This document shows positions 8,443 to 18,284 of a DNA stretch of 64,000 nt, one piece after another; the stretch's first letter is position 1, and every line of letters begins with the position of its first letter. A program made the position numbers and the translations under genes. The DNA is from Bacteroidia bacterium (GTDB lineage Bacteria; Bacteroidota; Bacteroidia; Flavobacteriales_D; Cryomorphaceae): positions 868,001-932,000 of the forward strand of contig JAUICL010000001.1 in assembly GCA_030427905.1 (NCBI GenBank), in the 5' to 3' direction. The notes under the pieces are model-generated. The model saw nothing but the letters and a program-made list of their open reading frames with translations. It did not search any database and was not told the DNA's origin.

Positions 8443-9615
8443 ATGGTAGAAACAATTAAGGAAGTAGTTGCCAGCAAGAAAGACTGGCTAGTGGAAGTGC
8501 GTAGGTATATTCACGCTAACCCCGAGCTTTCATTTCACGAAGAAAAGACGGCTGCATTTGTATGTGAGAAGCTGGATGAAATGGGGATTTCCTACCGAAC
8601 GAATATCGGTGGTCACGGCGTGGTGGCTGAGATCGGTTCAGGTGATCGGGTTATTGCTCTTCGTGGTGACATGGATGCATTGCCCATTCAAGAAGAAAAT
8701 CAAGTGCCTTACGCTTCAAAAAATACCGGGGTGATGCACGCTTGCGGCCACGATGTGCATACCACCTGCATGCTGGGAGCTGCTGGAGTTTTGAAGAAGA
8801 TGGAAGCCGAGCTCAATGGTGTGGTGAGAATTATCTTTCAACCCGCCGAGGAGAAAATTCCTGGTGGAGCTTCTCTCATGATAGCGGATGGTGTGTTGAA
8901 GAATCCCGATGTGGAATTGATTTTTGGTCAGCACGTGTTTCCCGATATGGAAGTTGGTGGAGTAGGATTCAAATCAGGAATGTACATGGCTTCGGCCGAT
9001 GAATTATACATTCACGTAGAAGGAAAGGGTGGGCACGCTGCCCTGCCAAATAAGGCGATTGATCCAATACTGATCGGTTCTCATCTTGTGGTTGCTTTGC
9101 AGCAAATGGTGAGCCGAAAGTCGCGCCCCGATTTCCCAACAGTACTGACTATCGGAAAGTTTGAAGGTTTGGGAGCCACAAATGTGATCCCCAAGTCCGT
9201 GAAGATGGAGGGTACCTTGCGGGCAATGAATGAAGAACATCGGGCTGACTTGCACCATCATATCACGAAACTCGTTACAGAACTTTGTAGTTCTATGGGA
9301 GCCGTGGGACATGTTGAAATTCGCAAGGGATACCCTTGTCTAGTGAACGATGATTCGCTTACCAACTGGGCCAAAGAGCAAGCTGTAGATTTGCTTGGAG
9401 CTGAGAATGTACACGATTTACCACTTCGTATGACGGCTGAAGACTTCGCTTATTTTGCTCAAGAAGTTCCAGCTTGCTTCTACCGGCTAGGAACTTCTAA
9501 TAAGTCAAAAAACATCGGAGCACCCCTGCACACGAGCACCTTTGATGTGGACGAAGATTCGCTTGTAATCGGGACGAGCTTGATGTCGCTTTTGGCGATC
9601 CGGCAGCTGGCCTAG
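8443..9615 (+). CDS. M20-family amidohydrolase (N-acyl-amino-acid hydrolase type)
   Basis: 390-residue metallopeptidase of the M20D subfamily, which includes hippurate hydrolase, IAA-amino-acid hydrolase and N-acetyl-diaminopimelate deacetylase. Visible motifs are ALRGDMDALPIQEEN near 72, MHACGHDVHTT near 99-108 (Cys and His metal ligands), FQPAEEKIPGGA with the catalytic glutamate near 136, GKGGHAALP of the dimerisation domain, and MTAEDFAYF near the end. It probably removes an acyl group from an amino acid or peptide in the cytoplasm; I cannot assign the substrate. It follows the TauE-like gene after two bases and its 3' end overlaps recQ by four bases. Confidence 0.93.
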   Translation: MVETIKEVVASKKDWLVEVRRYIHANPELSFHEEKTAAFVCEKLDEMGISYRTNIGGHGVVAEIGSGDRVIALRGDMDALPIQEENQVPYASKNTGVMHACGHDVHTTCMLGAAGVLKKMEAELNGVVRIIFQPAEEKIPGGASLMIADGVLKNPDVELIFGQHVFPDMEVGGVGFKSGMYMASADELYIHVEGKGGHAALPNKAIDPILIGSHLVVALQQMVSRKSRPDFPTVLTIGKFEGLGATNVIPKSVKMEGTLRAMNEEHRADLHHHITKLVTELCSSMGAVGHVEIRKGYPCLVNDDSLTNWAKEQAVDLLGAENVHDLPLRMTAEDFAYFAQEVPACFYRLGTSNKSKNIGAPLHTSTFDVDEDSLVIGTSLMSLLAIRQLA

Positions 9616-11801
9616 TTTGCTACTTCACTCATGAACTTGATTCGCATCAGCCGCAATTGCTCATGCGTGTAGTCTTCATCAAACTCTTCAAAAGCTTCAT
9701 CAATGCCATCGGTTTCGGCTTCCATGAAGTACTCGAAAATCTCCTCCTGTTCATCTTCATCGAGCATATCATCGATGTAGTATTTGATGTCGATTTTCGT
9801 ACCGGAATTTACAATGGCTTCGATTTCTGAGATAATGTCGTCGAGTTCCTTTCCTTTGGCGCTGGCAATATCTTCGAGCGGAAGCTTTCTGTCGACATTC
9901 TGAATGATGTGGACTTTCAAGCCCGACTTATTGACTACCGATTTCACTACGAGATCTTGAACACGTTCAATGTCATTTTCATCAACGTATTTCTCGATCA
10001 ACTCAATAAAAGGTTTTCCAAATTTTCTCGCTTTTCCGGCACCTACTCCTACAATATTGGTCAGCTCATCCATCGTAATTGGATACTGCGTAGCCATTTC
10101 TTGCAATGATGGGTCTTGGAAGATGACAAATCCTGGAAGGTTTTTCTTAGAAGCGATCTGCTTTCGAAGACTCTCCAGCATTTTGTAGAGGGTAGCATCT
10201 GTTGCCGAACGGGCTCCATCTCGCGCAGCACCGTCGTTTACATCATCTACATCGCTATAGTCGTTTTCCTTCAGAAGCATAAAAGAATGTGGCGACTCGA
10301 TAAACTTATGCCCTTCTTCGGTTACTTCAAGTGTTCCGTACGTTTCTATGTTCTTTCGGATCAGGCCGCGAATTGTGGCTTGTCGAATTACGGCATTCCA
10401 GTGGTTTGCTTCGTGATCTTTACCCGCACCGTACAGGGCTAGTTCATCATCCTTATACGTTTTGATCTCGGCGGTTTCTGTACCAGTCAGTATGTTGATG
10501 ATATGTTTTCCTTTGTGCCGCTCTTTGGCTTCGATGATGGTTTCCAACAGAAGCTTCACTTCATTTTTTCCTTCGGTTTGCTCCTTGGGATGGCGGCAAT
10601 TATCGCACATTTCGCCGCACTTATCACTGTCAAAATACTCGCCAAAATAGTGGAGTACAAACTTGCGTCGACACATTGAAGTCTCGGCGTACGAAACGAT
10701 CTCCTGAAGGAGTTGACGCCCAATTTCCATTTCTGAGACGTGCTTTCCTTGCAAGAATTTTTCGAGCTTCTCTATATCCTTGTAGCTGTAGAAGGAAAGA
10801 CAATGTCCTTCGCCTCCGTCTCTTCCGGCTCTACCCGTTTCCTGATAGTAGCTTTCGATGCTTTTGGGAATATCGTGGTGGATTACGAATCGCACATCTG
10901 GCTTGTCAATCCCCATTCCAAAGGCTATGGTGGCTACAATTACATCTACTTCTTCTTTGAGAAAGGCATCTTGATGACGGCTTCTCATAGCCGCGTCCAT
11001 TCCCGCGTGGTAGGGTAGAGCTTTTATCCCGTTTACCTGAAGGGCTTCGGCTATTTCTTCTACCTTCTTGCGGCTGAGACAGTACACTACCCCAGACTTG
11101 CCGGGTTTGGAGCGAACAAATTTGATGATCTCCTTTGACACATTCTTCTTCGGGCGTACTTCGTAATAGAGATTACTGCGGTTAAAAGAAGCTTTGAAAA
11201 CCATTGCATCGGTCATCGCAAGGTTCTTTTGAATGTCTTGCTGCACCTTGTCGGTGGCGGTGGCCGTTAACGCGATGATCGGGGCGTATTTAATTTCTTC
11301 TATGATGTATCTCAATCGTCGGTATTCCGGCCTGAAGTCGTGGCCCCATTCAGAAATACAGTGGGCTTCATCTATGGCAAAAAACGAAATCTCCGACTGT
11401 TTGAGAAAGTCGATATAATCCTGTTTCGTCAGACTTTCAGGCGCCATGTAGAGCAGCTTAGTGACACCATTGGTCACGTCAGTTTTTACACGCTGTATAT
11501 CGGACTTGTTTAGCGAAGAATTTAGAAAGTGGGCCACACCTTCATTCGAACTTACGGCTCGGATTGCATCTACCTGATTCTTCATCAAGGCGATAAGCGG
11601 AGAGACAACAATGGCAGTCCCTGGCATCATCAAGGCTGGCAACTGGTAGCACAGCGACTTTCCACCACCCGTGGGCATGATCACAAAGGTGTGTTTTCCA
11701 TCGAGTACACTCTGTACAATTTTTTCCTGTTCGCCTTTAAAACTTGAAAATCCGAAATATTTGGAAAGGGCCTCTTTTGGCTTCAATGTATCGGTAATCA
11801 T
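9612..11801 (-). CDS. recQ: ATP-dependent DNA helicase RecQ
   Basis: 729-residue 3'-5' DNA helicase used in recombination and fork repair. Domains in order: DEAD/DEAH core with Walker A PTGGGKS at 43-49 and the DEAH box in FAIDEAHCISEWGHDFRPEY; second RecA lobe with TIAFGMGIDKPDVRFVIH and the arginine motif QETGRAGRDG; RecQ zinc domain with CRRKFVLHYF and CGEMCDNC; winged helix; an HRDC domain at about 525-610; and an acidic C-terminal tail. It is slightly longer than E. coli RecQ (about 610) because of that tail. It converges on the amidohydrolase with a four-base overlap and diverges from tatC. Confidence 0.97.
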   Translation of the reverse strand: MITDTLKPKEALSKYFGFSSFKGEQEKIVQSVLDGKHTFVIMPTGGGKSLCYQLPALMMPGTAIVVSPLIALMKNQVDAIRAVSSNEGVAHFLNSSLNKSDIQRVKTDVTNGVTKLLYMAPESLTKQDYIDFLKQSEISFFAIDEAHCISEWGHDFRPEYRRLRYIIEEIKYAPIIALTATATDKVQQDIQKNLAMTDAMVFKASFNRSNLYYEVRPKKNVSKEIIKFVRSKPGKSGVVYCLSRKKVEEIAEALQVNGIKALPYHAGMDAAMRSRHQDAFLKEEVDVIVATIAFGMGIDKPDVRFVIHHDIPKSIESYYQETGRAGRDGGEGHCLSFYSYKDIEKLEKFLQGKHVSEMEIGRQLLQEIVSYAETSMCRRKFVLHYFGEYFDSDKCGEMCDNCRHPKEQTEGKNEVKLLLETIIEAKERHKGKHIINILTGTETAEIKTYKDDELALYGAGKDHEANHWNAVIRQATIRGLIRKNIETYGTLEVTEEGHKFIESPHSFMLLKENDYSDVDDVNDGAARDGARSATDATLYKMLESLRKQIASKKNLPGFVIFQDPSLQEMATQYPITMDELTNIVGVGAGKARKFGKPFIELIEKYVDENDIERVQDLVVKSVVNKSGLKVHIIQNVDRKLPLEDIASAKGKELDDIISEIEAIVNSGTKIDIKYYIDDMLDEDEQEEIFEYFMEAETDGIDEAFEEFDEDYTHEQLRLMRIKFMSEVAN

Positions 11802-11854
11802 TTCTTCTCAGTCATGCCCTCGAAGGGAGAGCTCATTTTCCTTGTATTGTTCAA

Positions 11855-11884
11855 TTAAGATACGACATATATACAGAATTGCAA
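11855..11884 (-). promoter_or_regulatory. Putative recQ promoter
   Basis: On the reverse strand, TTG (11884-11882), exactly 19 bases, then TATCTTAA (11862-11855). The -33 element and spacing match the Bacteroidota consensus; the -7 element matches only in its first six bases. It lies about 54 bp upstream of the recQ ATG. Confidence 0.38.
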
Positions 11885-12022
11885 CTCGAAACCCGACCGA
11901 ATTCTGCACGTGACGCGTTTTTGCGCTATTCCTTACGGAATCGAGCAATTGAAGTTACTAATGAAAGTGTTACCAAACACCTTTTAATTAGATTTGCACT
12001 TCATTTTTATTCTGCATTCAGC

Positions 12023-12844
12023 ATGAGTAACCCCAATGAGATGTCATTTCTGGAGCACCTAGAAGAGTTGAGGTGGAAGATAATACGTGCATTTCTTGCC
12101 ATTATTGTTTGCGCTACCGCTGCTTTTATCTTCAAAGGCATCGTTTTCGATAAGATCATTTTAGCTCCCAAAAGCCCAGATTTTTTCACCTACCGCTTGC
12201 TCTGCAAAATATCTCGTGCGCTGGGTATGGATGATAGTTTATGTGTCACCAATACCTTCGACCTTCAAAACATCAGCATGAGTGGCCAGTTCACAAGCCA
12301 TATCGTGGTGTCTTTGGTGGCGGGAATCGTCGTTTCTTTTCCATTCGTCTTTTATCAGATATGGTCGTTTGTGCAGCCAGGACTCAAGGAGAAAGAAAAG
12401 CGTTCGGCTACAGGAGTGGTGTTTGCAACATCCTTCCTTTTTGCATTGGGCATTTTATTTGGTTACTACGCTATCGCTCCACTTTCTGTGCAGTTTTTAG
12501 GAAATTACCAGGTTAGCGACTTGGTGGCAAACAGCATTACGCTCAATTCGTTTATTACAACTGTAACCACCACTACGCTTGCCAGTGGGCTAGTCTTTCA
12601 GCTACCTATGGCTATCTTCTTTTTGGCCAAAGCCGGTTTGGTTACCCCACAGACGCTCAAGCAATACCGAAAACACGCTATTGTTGGGGTTTTAATACTA
12701 TCCGCGGTCATCACACCACCTGATATCACAAGTCAAATTTTGGTATCTTTACCTTTACTGATTCTCTACGAAGTCAGCATACACATAGCTCGCATAGTTG
12801 TGAAGCGGTCAGAGCGATCTGAAGCTGTTAGGAGAAGGCAATAA
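12023..12844 (+). CDS. tatC: Twin-arginine translocase subunit TatC
   Basis: 273-residue polytopic inner-membrane protein, the receptor for twin-arginine signal peptides in the Tat export pathway. The ATG at 12023 gives the canonical amphipathic N-terminus MSNPNEMSFLEHLEELRWKI, where the family-defining HLEELR motif follows about ten residues in. The open frame upstream is not part of the family. Six membrane segments can be seen, with FQIWSFVQPGLKEKEK-like conserved residues between segments 2 and 3 (here YQIWSFVQPGL) and LILSAVITPPD near the end. A TAGATTTG -7-like motif lies at 11989-11996. TatA/B are not in this window. Confidence 0.95.
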   Translation: MSNPNEMSFLEHLEELRWKIIRAFLAIIVCATAAFIFKGIVFDKIILAPKSPDFFTYRLLCKISRALGMDDSLCVTNTFDLQNISMSGQFTSHIVVSLVAGIVVSFPFVFYQIWSFVQPGLKEKEKRSATGVVFATSFLFALGILFGYYAIAPLSVQFLGNYQVSDLVANSITLNSFITTVTTTTLASGLVFQLPMAIFFLAKAGLVTPQTLKQYRKHAIVGVLILSAVITPPDITSQILVSLPLLILYEVSIHIARIVVKRSERSEAVRRRQ

Positions 12845-12882
12845 TGATAAGGGTAAATGCGATTTAAGGTGAGATTGACACA

Positions 12883-15384
12883 GTGAATTCCAACCGATTT
12901 ATAAACTATAGTATTTGCCTTCGAGGGCTGTTTCTGCTCTCTCTTTCTCTTTTCTTGGGGGGGAATGCTTTCGCCCAAAAGACTATAGTGGCTGGAGCTG
13001 TGTACGATGCGGAGACTAAAGAACCACTGCCTTTTGTAAATGTTGCTTTTCAAAATACCAAGACAGGCACTACGACAGATATCGACGGAAACTATCGGAT
13101 AGAGACCTACTACGCATCCGATTCGCTCACGGCCACCTTTGTAGGCTACAAGCCCAAAACAGTCAAAGTGAAGCGAGATCAGGCTCAAGATATCGACTTC
13201 TTTTTGGAGCCTGGAGCCTTCAGCTTGGGCGAGGTGGTCATCAATGCCCAAGATTTCGAAGATCCCGCCGAAGTTCTTCTTAAGAGAATCATCAACAACA
13301 AGCCGATAAATAACCGTGCTAAACTGGACTCGTATGAATACGAGACGTACAACAAGATTCAGTTTGACATGAATAATCTGGGTGAGAAATTCATGGAACG
13401 GAAGCTCTGGAAGGACATGGAGTTTATTTTTGACCGGATAGACTCGACCAACGAGAAGGTGTCGCTGCCCTTTTTTCTTACCGAAACCGTCTCGGATTAC
13501 TACTATCAACGTCAGCCACGCGGCCGAAAAGAGATCATAAAAGCGACCAAGGTGTCGGGTATAAACAATGCCAGTATCCAGCAGTTTCTTGGGCAAATGT
13601 ATCTGGATGTCAACATCTACGACAATTCAATCGGGATTTTCGGAAAGAATTTTATCAGCCCAATCTCAAACTACGGAGGCGCCTTTTACAAATATTCGCT
13701 TGTGGATAGTATGTACATCGATTCGAAATGGTGCTATCGGCTAGATTTTCAACCAAAGAATGAGTCAGACCTGGTGTTCAAAGGTCATATTTGGGTTAAT
13801 GACACTTCCTACGCAGTCAAAGAAGTGGATGCACAGATATTGGAGTCGGCCAATATCAACTTTATCACCGATCTCAAAGTGCATCACGATTACCAAGAAG
13901 TTGAAAAAGAAGTTTGGATGCTCGTGGAAGAAAACATTCTGGCCGACATCAATATAGCTGAGACCACGACGGGATTCTATGCTAAAAAGCTGACTACTTA
14001 CCAGGACTTTGTCATCAATCAGCCCAAGGAAGATAGCTTCTATGGTGGTGCAGAATATGTGGTGGTCGAATCGGAAGTCAACGAAAAGGATGAGCAGTAT
14101 TGGGAAGGAGCCAGACACGAGGAGATCACGACGAACCAGCAAGCCATATACGATATGGTAGACAGCCTGAAGACCGTACCCCGATTTCGCACCTATATCG
14201 ATATTGTAAACTTTCTATTTCAAGGCTACAAGGAAAGTGGGATGGTCGAGTACGGACCTGTGTTCACGTTCTTGAGTTACAATTTTGTTGAGGGCTTGCG
14301 TCCAAAATTTGGACTGCGTACGAGCAATGCATTTAGCACCAATCTTCAATTGGAAGGATACGTAGCTTACGGCACCAAAGACAAGCGATTTAAGTACATG
14401 CTTGGCGGTCAGTATTTCTTGAGCAAAAAGCCAAGGCACATTGTAGGCGCCTACTATTCCGAAGACCTGGAGCTCATAGGGCAGGTGCCAAACTATTTCG
14501 GAAGAGACCACATCGTTACTTTTTTGACGGTTCGAAACCCACAAGACCGATTGATCTTAAACAAGCAATTTAGGGTGTTTACAGAGCGCGAATGGTTTAC
14601 TGGTTTCTCTACCACACTCGAGTACAGACATCGCGATTTGGCGGCTCGTGGTGCTTGGGAATTTGAGCAGGAAAAGCCCGTGGATGACGGAATAGAGATT
14701 GTCGATCTGGGCTATATTACGTCCTCGGAAGTTTCAGTGGGAGTCCGCTTCGCCTATCGCGAAAGTTTTGTACAAGGAGAATTTACCCGCATTAGCCTAG
14801 GATCTATTTGGCCTATTATTGATGTGAAAGCCGACTTTGGTATGAAAGGTGTATTTGGTGGCGAATACGGATACCAGAAATTGACGGCAAGTGTAACAGA
14901 TAAAATACCTCTAGGTCCTTTTGGAACGATGCGCTATGCCCTGCAGGGTGGGAAAACGTGGAATCCGATACCTTACCCATTGCAGTTTGTGCATGCAGGT
15001 AATGAAAGTTTTTTTCAGAACAATAGGGCATTTAACACGATGAATTTCTTTGAATTTGTAAGTGATGAATATGTGTCCTTGCGAGCTGAACACCATTTCG
15101 AAGGGCTGTTCTTCAACAAAATTCCCCTTTTCAAAAAGCTCAAGTGGCGTGAGCTGGTTGGGGTGAATGCCATCTATGGGAATTTTAATGAAGCCAATCT
15201 GGAAGAAATGCTGCTTCCCGAGTTCACCTACTCATTCGATAATCGGCCTTTTGCTGAAGCTTATGTCGGAATCGAGAATATCTTTAAGTTTATGCGGATC
15301 GATGCCATCTGGCGTATGACTTACCGAGAGCTTCCGCGAACACAAAATTTCAGTATTCTCCTTGGCTTCGACATTCAATTCTAA
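12883..15384 (+). CDS. DUF5686/carboxypeptidase-regulatory-like domain outer-membrane protein
   Basis: 833 residues from a GTG start. A signal peptide (GLFLLSLSLFLGGNAFAQ) is followed by a carboxypeptidase-D regulatory-like beta-sandwich at about 32-110: VAGAVYDAETKEPLPFVNV, then GTTTDIDGNYRI. This is the same module found at the N-terminus of SusC/TonB-dependent receptors. The rest matches the DUF5686 family of Bacteroidota, with FFLTETVSDYYYQ and a long, aromatic-rich C-terminal part consistent with an outer-membrane barrel ending in IQF. Function is unknown. It sits 38 bp after tatC and 9 bp before lptB, so it may be co-expressed with the LPS export ATPase. Confidence 0.88.
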   Translation: MNSNRFINYSICLRGLFLLSLSLFLGGNAFAQKTIVAGAVYDAETKEPLPFVNVAFQNTKTGTTTDIDGNYRIETYYASDSLTATFVGYKPKTVKVKRDQAQDIDFFLEPGAFSLGEVVINAQDFEDPAEVLLKRIINNKPINNRAKLDSYEYETYNKIQFDMNNLGEKFMERKLWKDMEFIFDRIDSTNEKVSLPFFLTETVSDYYYQRQPRGRKEIIKATKVSGINNASIQQFLGQMYLDVNIYDNSIGIFGKNFISPISNYGGAFYKYSLVDSMYIDSKWCYRLDFQPKNESDLVFKGHIWVNDTSYAVKEVDAQILESANINFITDLKVHHDYQEVEKEVWMLVEENILADINIAETTTGFYAKKLTTYQDFVINQPKEDSFYGGAEYVVVESEVNEKDEQYWEGARHEEITTNQQAIYDMVDSLKTVPRFRTYIDIVNFLFQGYKESGMVEYGPVFTFLSYNFVEGLRPKFGLRTSNAFSTNLQLEGYVAYGTKDKRFKYMLGGQYFLSKKPRHIVGAYYSEDLELIGQVPNYFGRDHIVTFLTVRNPQDRLILNKQFRVFTEREWFTGFSTTLEYRHRDLAARGAWEFEQEKPVDDGIEIVDLGYITSSEVSVGVRFAYRESFVQGEFTRISLGSIWPIIDVKADFGMKGVFGGEYGYQKLTASVTDKIPLGPFGTMRYALQGGKTWNPIPYPLQFVHAGNESFFQNNRAFNTMNFFEFVSDEYVSLRAEHHFEGLFFNKIPLFKKLKWRELVGVNAIYGNFNEANLEEMLLPEFTYSFDNRPFAEAYVGIENIFKFMRIDAIWRMTYRELPRTQNFSILLGFDIQF

Positions 15385-15393
15385 ATTTGTCTC

Positions 15394-16128
15394 ATGATCC
15401 TTCGCACAGAAAATCTAATCAAAAAGTACAAGAGCAGAACCGTTGTAAAGGGAGTCTCCGTTTCAGTAGAGCAGGGTGAGATTGTTGGGCTTCTTGGGCC
15501 TAATGGTGCGGGGAAAACCACGACATTTTACATGACCGTCGGTTTGGTGCGGCCTAATTCCGGACGGATCTTTCTAGATGATAAGGACATCACCGAAGCC
15601 GCGATGTATGAGCGAGCTCAACTGGGAGTAGGCTACCTTCCACAAGAAGCTAGTGTATTTAGAAAGTTGAGTATCGAAGATAACTTGAAAGCGGTACTCG
15701 AAATGACCAAGCTCACCAAGAAGGAGCAAGCCATGAAGCTCGAATCCTTGATCGATGAATTTAGCTTGGGGCACGTTCGTAAAAACCGAGGCGATTTTCT
15801 CTCTGGTGGCGAAAGAAGGCGAACTGAGATTGCCCGATCACTGGCGACTGACCCGAAGTTTATCCTGCTAGATGAACCGTTTGCTGGGGTAGATCCCATC
15901 GCCGTAGAGGATATTCAGTCTATCGTTGCCCAGCTCAAAAACAAGAATATCGGTATTTTGATTACCGACCACAACGTGCAGGAGACCCTTTCGATTACCG
16001 ATCGGGCTTACCTTCTGTTTGAAGGAAATATTCTAAAGGCAGGTACGGCCGAAGAGCTTGCTGCAGATGAGCAAGTCCGCAAAGTGTACTTAGGGAAAAA
16101 CTTCGAGTTAAAGCGAAAGACGTTTTAG
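15394..16128 (+). CDS. lptB: LPS export ABC transporter ATP-binding protein
   Basis: 244-residue ATPase that powers LptB2FG, which lifts lipopolysaccharide from the inner membrane to the Lpt bridge. Walker A is GPNGAGKT at 35-42, the Q-loop lies in [13 protein letters not shown] (the LptB-typical PQEASVFR stretch), the signature is LSGGERRR, and Walker B is [16 protein letters not shown]. The H-loop is in LITDHNV. The sequence is very close to the LptB subgroup rather than to generic importers. It directly follows the DUF5686 gene and its stop overlaps purS by four bases on the opposite strand. No lptF/G/C is present here. Confidence 0.95.
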   Translation: MILRTENLIKKYKSRTVVKGVSVSVEQGEIVGLLGPNGAGKTTTFYMTVGLVRPNSGRIFLDDKDITEAAMYERAQLGVGYLPQEASVFRKLSIEDNLKAVLEMTKLTKKEQAMKLESLIDEFSLGHVRKNRGDFLSGGERRRTEIARSLATDPKFILLDEPFAGVDPIAVEDIQSIVAQLKNKNIGILITDHNVQETLSITDRAYLLFEGNILKAGTAEELAADEQVRKVYLGKNFELKRKTF

Positions 16129-16385
16129 GCTTCAGCCAGCGCTTCGATAGTGAAGCTGTACTTCTCCATGATCTGATTGGCGAGCAATTTCTTGCATGCT
16201 TCATCTACTTTCTGCTCAGCTTCTGCTTTCGATGCAGCAGTAACTTTCAAGGTGATGTGCTTTCCAATTCTCACGTTTGTGATTTCGCTCAACCCCAGGT
16301 TACTCATGCTTGATGTAACGGCTTTTCCTTGTGGGTCTAGCAATGCGTCAAGTGGCATGATGTCAATGGCAGCAGTAAATTCCAT
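16125..16385 (-). CDS. purS: Phosphoribosylformylglycinamidine synthase subunit PurS
   Basis: 86 residues, the normal PurS length. PurS forms a complex with PurL and PurQ to make FGAM in purine synthesis. Diagnostic stretches are LLDPQGKAV near residue 15, [10 protein letters not shown] near 36 and [18 protein letters not shown] near the C-terminus, which align throughout with the Bacillus-type protein. It is not next to purQ or purL, unlike in many Gram-positives. It follows pssA on the same strand after one base. Confidence 0.92.
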   Translation of the reverse strand: MEFTAAIDIMPLDALLDPQGKAVTSSMSNLGLSEITNVRIGKHITLKVTAASKAEAEQKVDEACKKLLANQIMEKYSFTIEALAEA

Positions 16386-16386
16386 G

Positions 16387-17106
16387 TTATTTCCGAGTAA
16401 AGTTTTCTACAATCGATAATACGAGGTACAAAAGTAATATAATCGGGACAGCTTCCACCCATAATATGGCAAGCAAAACGCATGTCACTCCTATCAACAA
16501 GTACTTAAACAGGTTTTCTTTTAGTTCGAATGATTTGAACTTGAGCGCCAGCATCGGGATTTCGCTTACCATCATCAAGCTCCAAAATAGAGCTGCTAGC
16601 AATATAAATACCGGATTGCTGAGAAACTCTTGATAGAAAAGATAAAGCGCACCTTCGGGATTGCCAAAAGTCATGATCAATGGAAAGGAAAGCCAAAAAA
16701 TAGCTACGGCTGGGGTGGGTACACCTATGAATCCCAGAGACTGCCTGGTATCAATATTGAACTTTCCGAGCCGGTAGGCGGCAAATGCGGCCATGATCAG
16801 CGGGGCGAATGAAAGAAGTGAAAATCCAAGGGACGGCTCAAATGCGCCAGCGTAAAAGATGGCGATAAAGGCCGGCGCTGCACCAAAGGTGATTACATCG
16901 GCCAAAGAATCGAGTTGCTTACCTAGCTCGCCCGCTACACCGAGTGCCCTGGCTACCAATCCATCGAGAAAATCAAAACCAGCTCCGAGCAAAATAAGCC
17001 AAGCGGCCATAGTCATGTTGCCAGTGGAAGTCAGGTAAATAGAGCCCATCCCACAGAGAAGATTACTCAGGGTGAAAAGATTGGGAATTTGAGATTTAAA
17101 ATTCAT
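16387..17106 (-). CDS. pssA: CDP-diacylglycerol--serine O-phosphatidyltransferase
   Basis: 239-residue integral membrane enzyme that makes phosphatidylserine, the precursor of phosphatidylethanolamine. The CDP-alcohol phosphotransferase signature DG-x2-AR-x8-G-x3-D-x3-D is intact within LDGLVARALGVAGELGK followed by QLDSLADVITFG. Seven or so hydrophobic segments follow. The ATG at 17106 (MNFKSQIPNLFTLSNLLCG) is preferred because the IPNLFTLxNLxCG N-terminus is standard; ten upstream in-frame residues are probably not translated. It forms a two-gene unit with purS and diverges from porV2. Confidence 0.94.
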   Translation of the reverse strand: MNFKSQIPNLFTLSNLLCGMGSIYLTSTGNMTMAAWLILLGAGFDFLDGLVARALGVAGELGKQLDSLADVITFGAAPAFIAIFYAGAFEPSLGFSLLSFAPLIMAAFAAYRLGKFNIDTRQSLGFIGVPTPAVAIFWLSFPLIMTFGNPEGALYLFYQEFLSNPVFILLAALFWSLMMVSEIPMLALKFKSFELKENLFKYLLIGVTCVLLAILWVEAVPIILLLYLVLSIVENFTRK

Positions 17107-17189
17107 TGTGGCCGAAATTAACCATATCAGGTGCAATTTTTTAAGTGAATTTCAGTTAAAACAAAGATTCGATAACTAATTTCGGCTTT

Positions 17190-18284
17190 ATGTGGAAGAT
17201 GAATCGCTGTGCGATTGCCTTTTTTGGATTGGCGACATGCTTGCTCTTTGGTACGAGTGGAAACGCCCAGACCAGAAAGTATAGTAATGAATTTCTGAAT
17301 ATTGGGGTTGGTGCCCGAGGGCTTGGTATGTCAGGAGCTAACGTAGCCAGTGTAAATGACGTTACGGCTGGGTATTGGAATCCGGCAAACCTGAATTTTA
17401 TCGAATCTGATCTTGAAGTAGGATTGATGCACGCTGAATATTTCGCGGGGATAGCCAATTACGACTATGGAGCAATAGCTAAGCCCATCGACTCTACGAG
17501 TACCATAGCCCTATCTGTCATTCGGTTTGGGGTAGACGATATTCCCAATACCACCCAGCTGATTGACGCCGAAGGAAATTTAAATTACGATCGGATTACG
17601 AGCTTTTCTGCCGTTGATTATGCCTTTTTGATCTCATACGCCAAAGATCTGAAGACTCCAGGCTTATCGGTAGGAGGTAATGTGAAAGTGGTGCACCGAA
17701 TGATCGGAGATTTCGCCAAGAGTTGGGGATTCGGCATTGATCTAGCAGCGACTTATAAAACAGACCATTGGAAGTTTTCGCTCGTAGGGCGAGACATCAC
17801 ATCCACCTACAACGCTTGGTCTTACACGCTCGACGAAGAAACGAAGAACGTATTTGAAGCCACCGACAACGATATTCCCGAGAACGGACTCGAAATTACC
17901 CTTCCAAAATTCATCCTAGGCGCAGCCTATCGCACGGATATCAACAAATTCTCTGTCTTGGGAGAAATCAACGCGATTGTTACAACAGATGGTCAGCGAA
18001 ATGTACTTGTTAGCGCCGACCCGATCAGTGTGGAGCCCGTTTTAGGTTTGGAGTTCGGCTATGTGAATCGTATCTTTCTTAGAGCTGGTATTGGTAACAT
18101 GCAGCGGATTACCACCTTTCGGGGTACGGAAGATTTCAGTGTGCAACCCAATATGGGTATTGGTTTGAGATTGGGTAATTTCTTTCTCGACTACGCTATC
18201 ACCGATATAGGGAATACCAGCGAAGCATTGTATTCAAATATATTTTCCCTGAGATTTCAGGTGTTTAATAAGAACAAATCGTGA
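17190..18284 (+). CDS. PorV/PorQ-family outer-membrane protein (PorV2 type)
   Basis: 364 residues. A signal peptide (LATCLLFGTSGNAQ) is followed by SNEFLNIGVGARGLGMSGA, the stretch that defines the PorV/PorQ branch of the FadL-like outer-membrane barrels, then GYWNPANLNFIES. PorV shuttles T9SS cargo from the translocon to the PorU sortase. This copy precedes a PorU-like protease and overlaps it by four bases (GTGA), so it is best read as the accessory PorV2 of a PorV2-PorU2 pair. The next gene supports this reading. Whether it handles the main cargo flow or a subset is not visible from sequence. Confidence 0.88.
   Translation: MWKMNRCAIAFFGLATCLLFGTSGNAQTRKYSNEFLNIGVGARGLGMSGANVASVNDVTAGYWNPANLNFIESDLEVGLMHAEYFAGIANYDYGAIAKPIDSTSTIALSVIRFGVDDIPNTTQLIDAEGNLNYDRITSFSAVDYAFLISYAKDLKTPGLSVGGNVKVVHRMIGDFAKSWGFGIDLAATYKTDHWKFSLVGRDITSTYNAWSYTLDEETKNVFEATDNDIPENGLEITLPKFILGAAYRTDINKFSVLGEINAIVTTDGQRNVLVSADPISVEPVLGLEFGYVNRIFLRAGIGNMQRITTFRGTEDFSVQPNMGIGLRLGNFFLDYAITDIGNTSEALYSNIFSLRFQVFNKNKS

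Noticed and set aside
12766-13596. A 276-codon open frame on the minus strand
   Set aside because: Antisense to tatC's end and the DUF5686 gene; no domain and an improbable composition.
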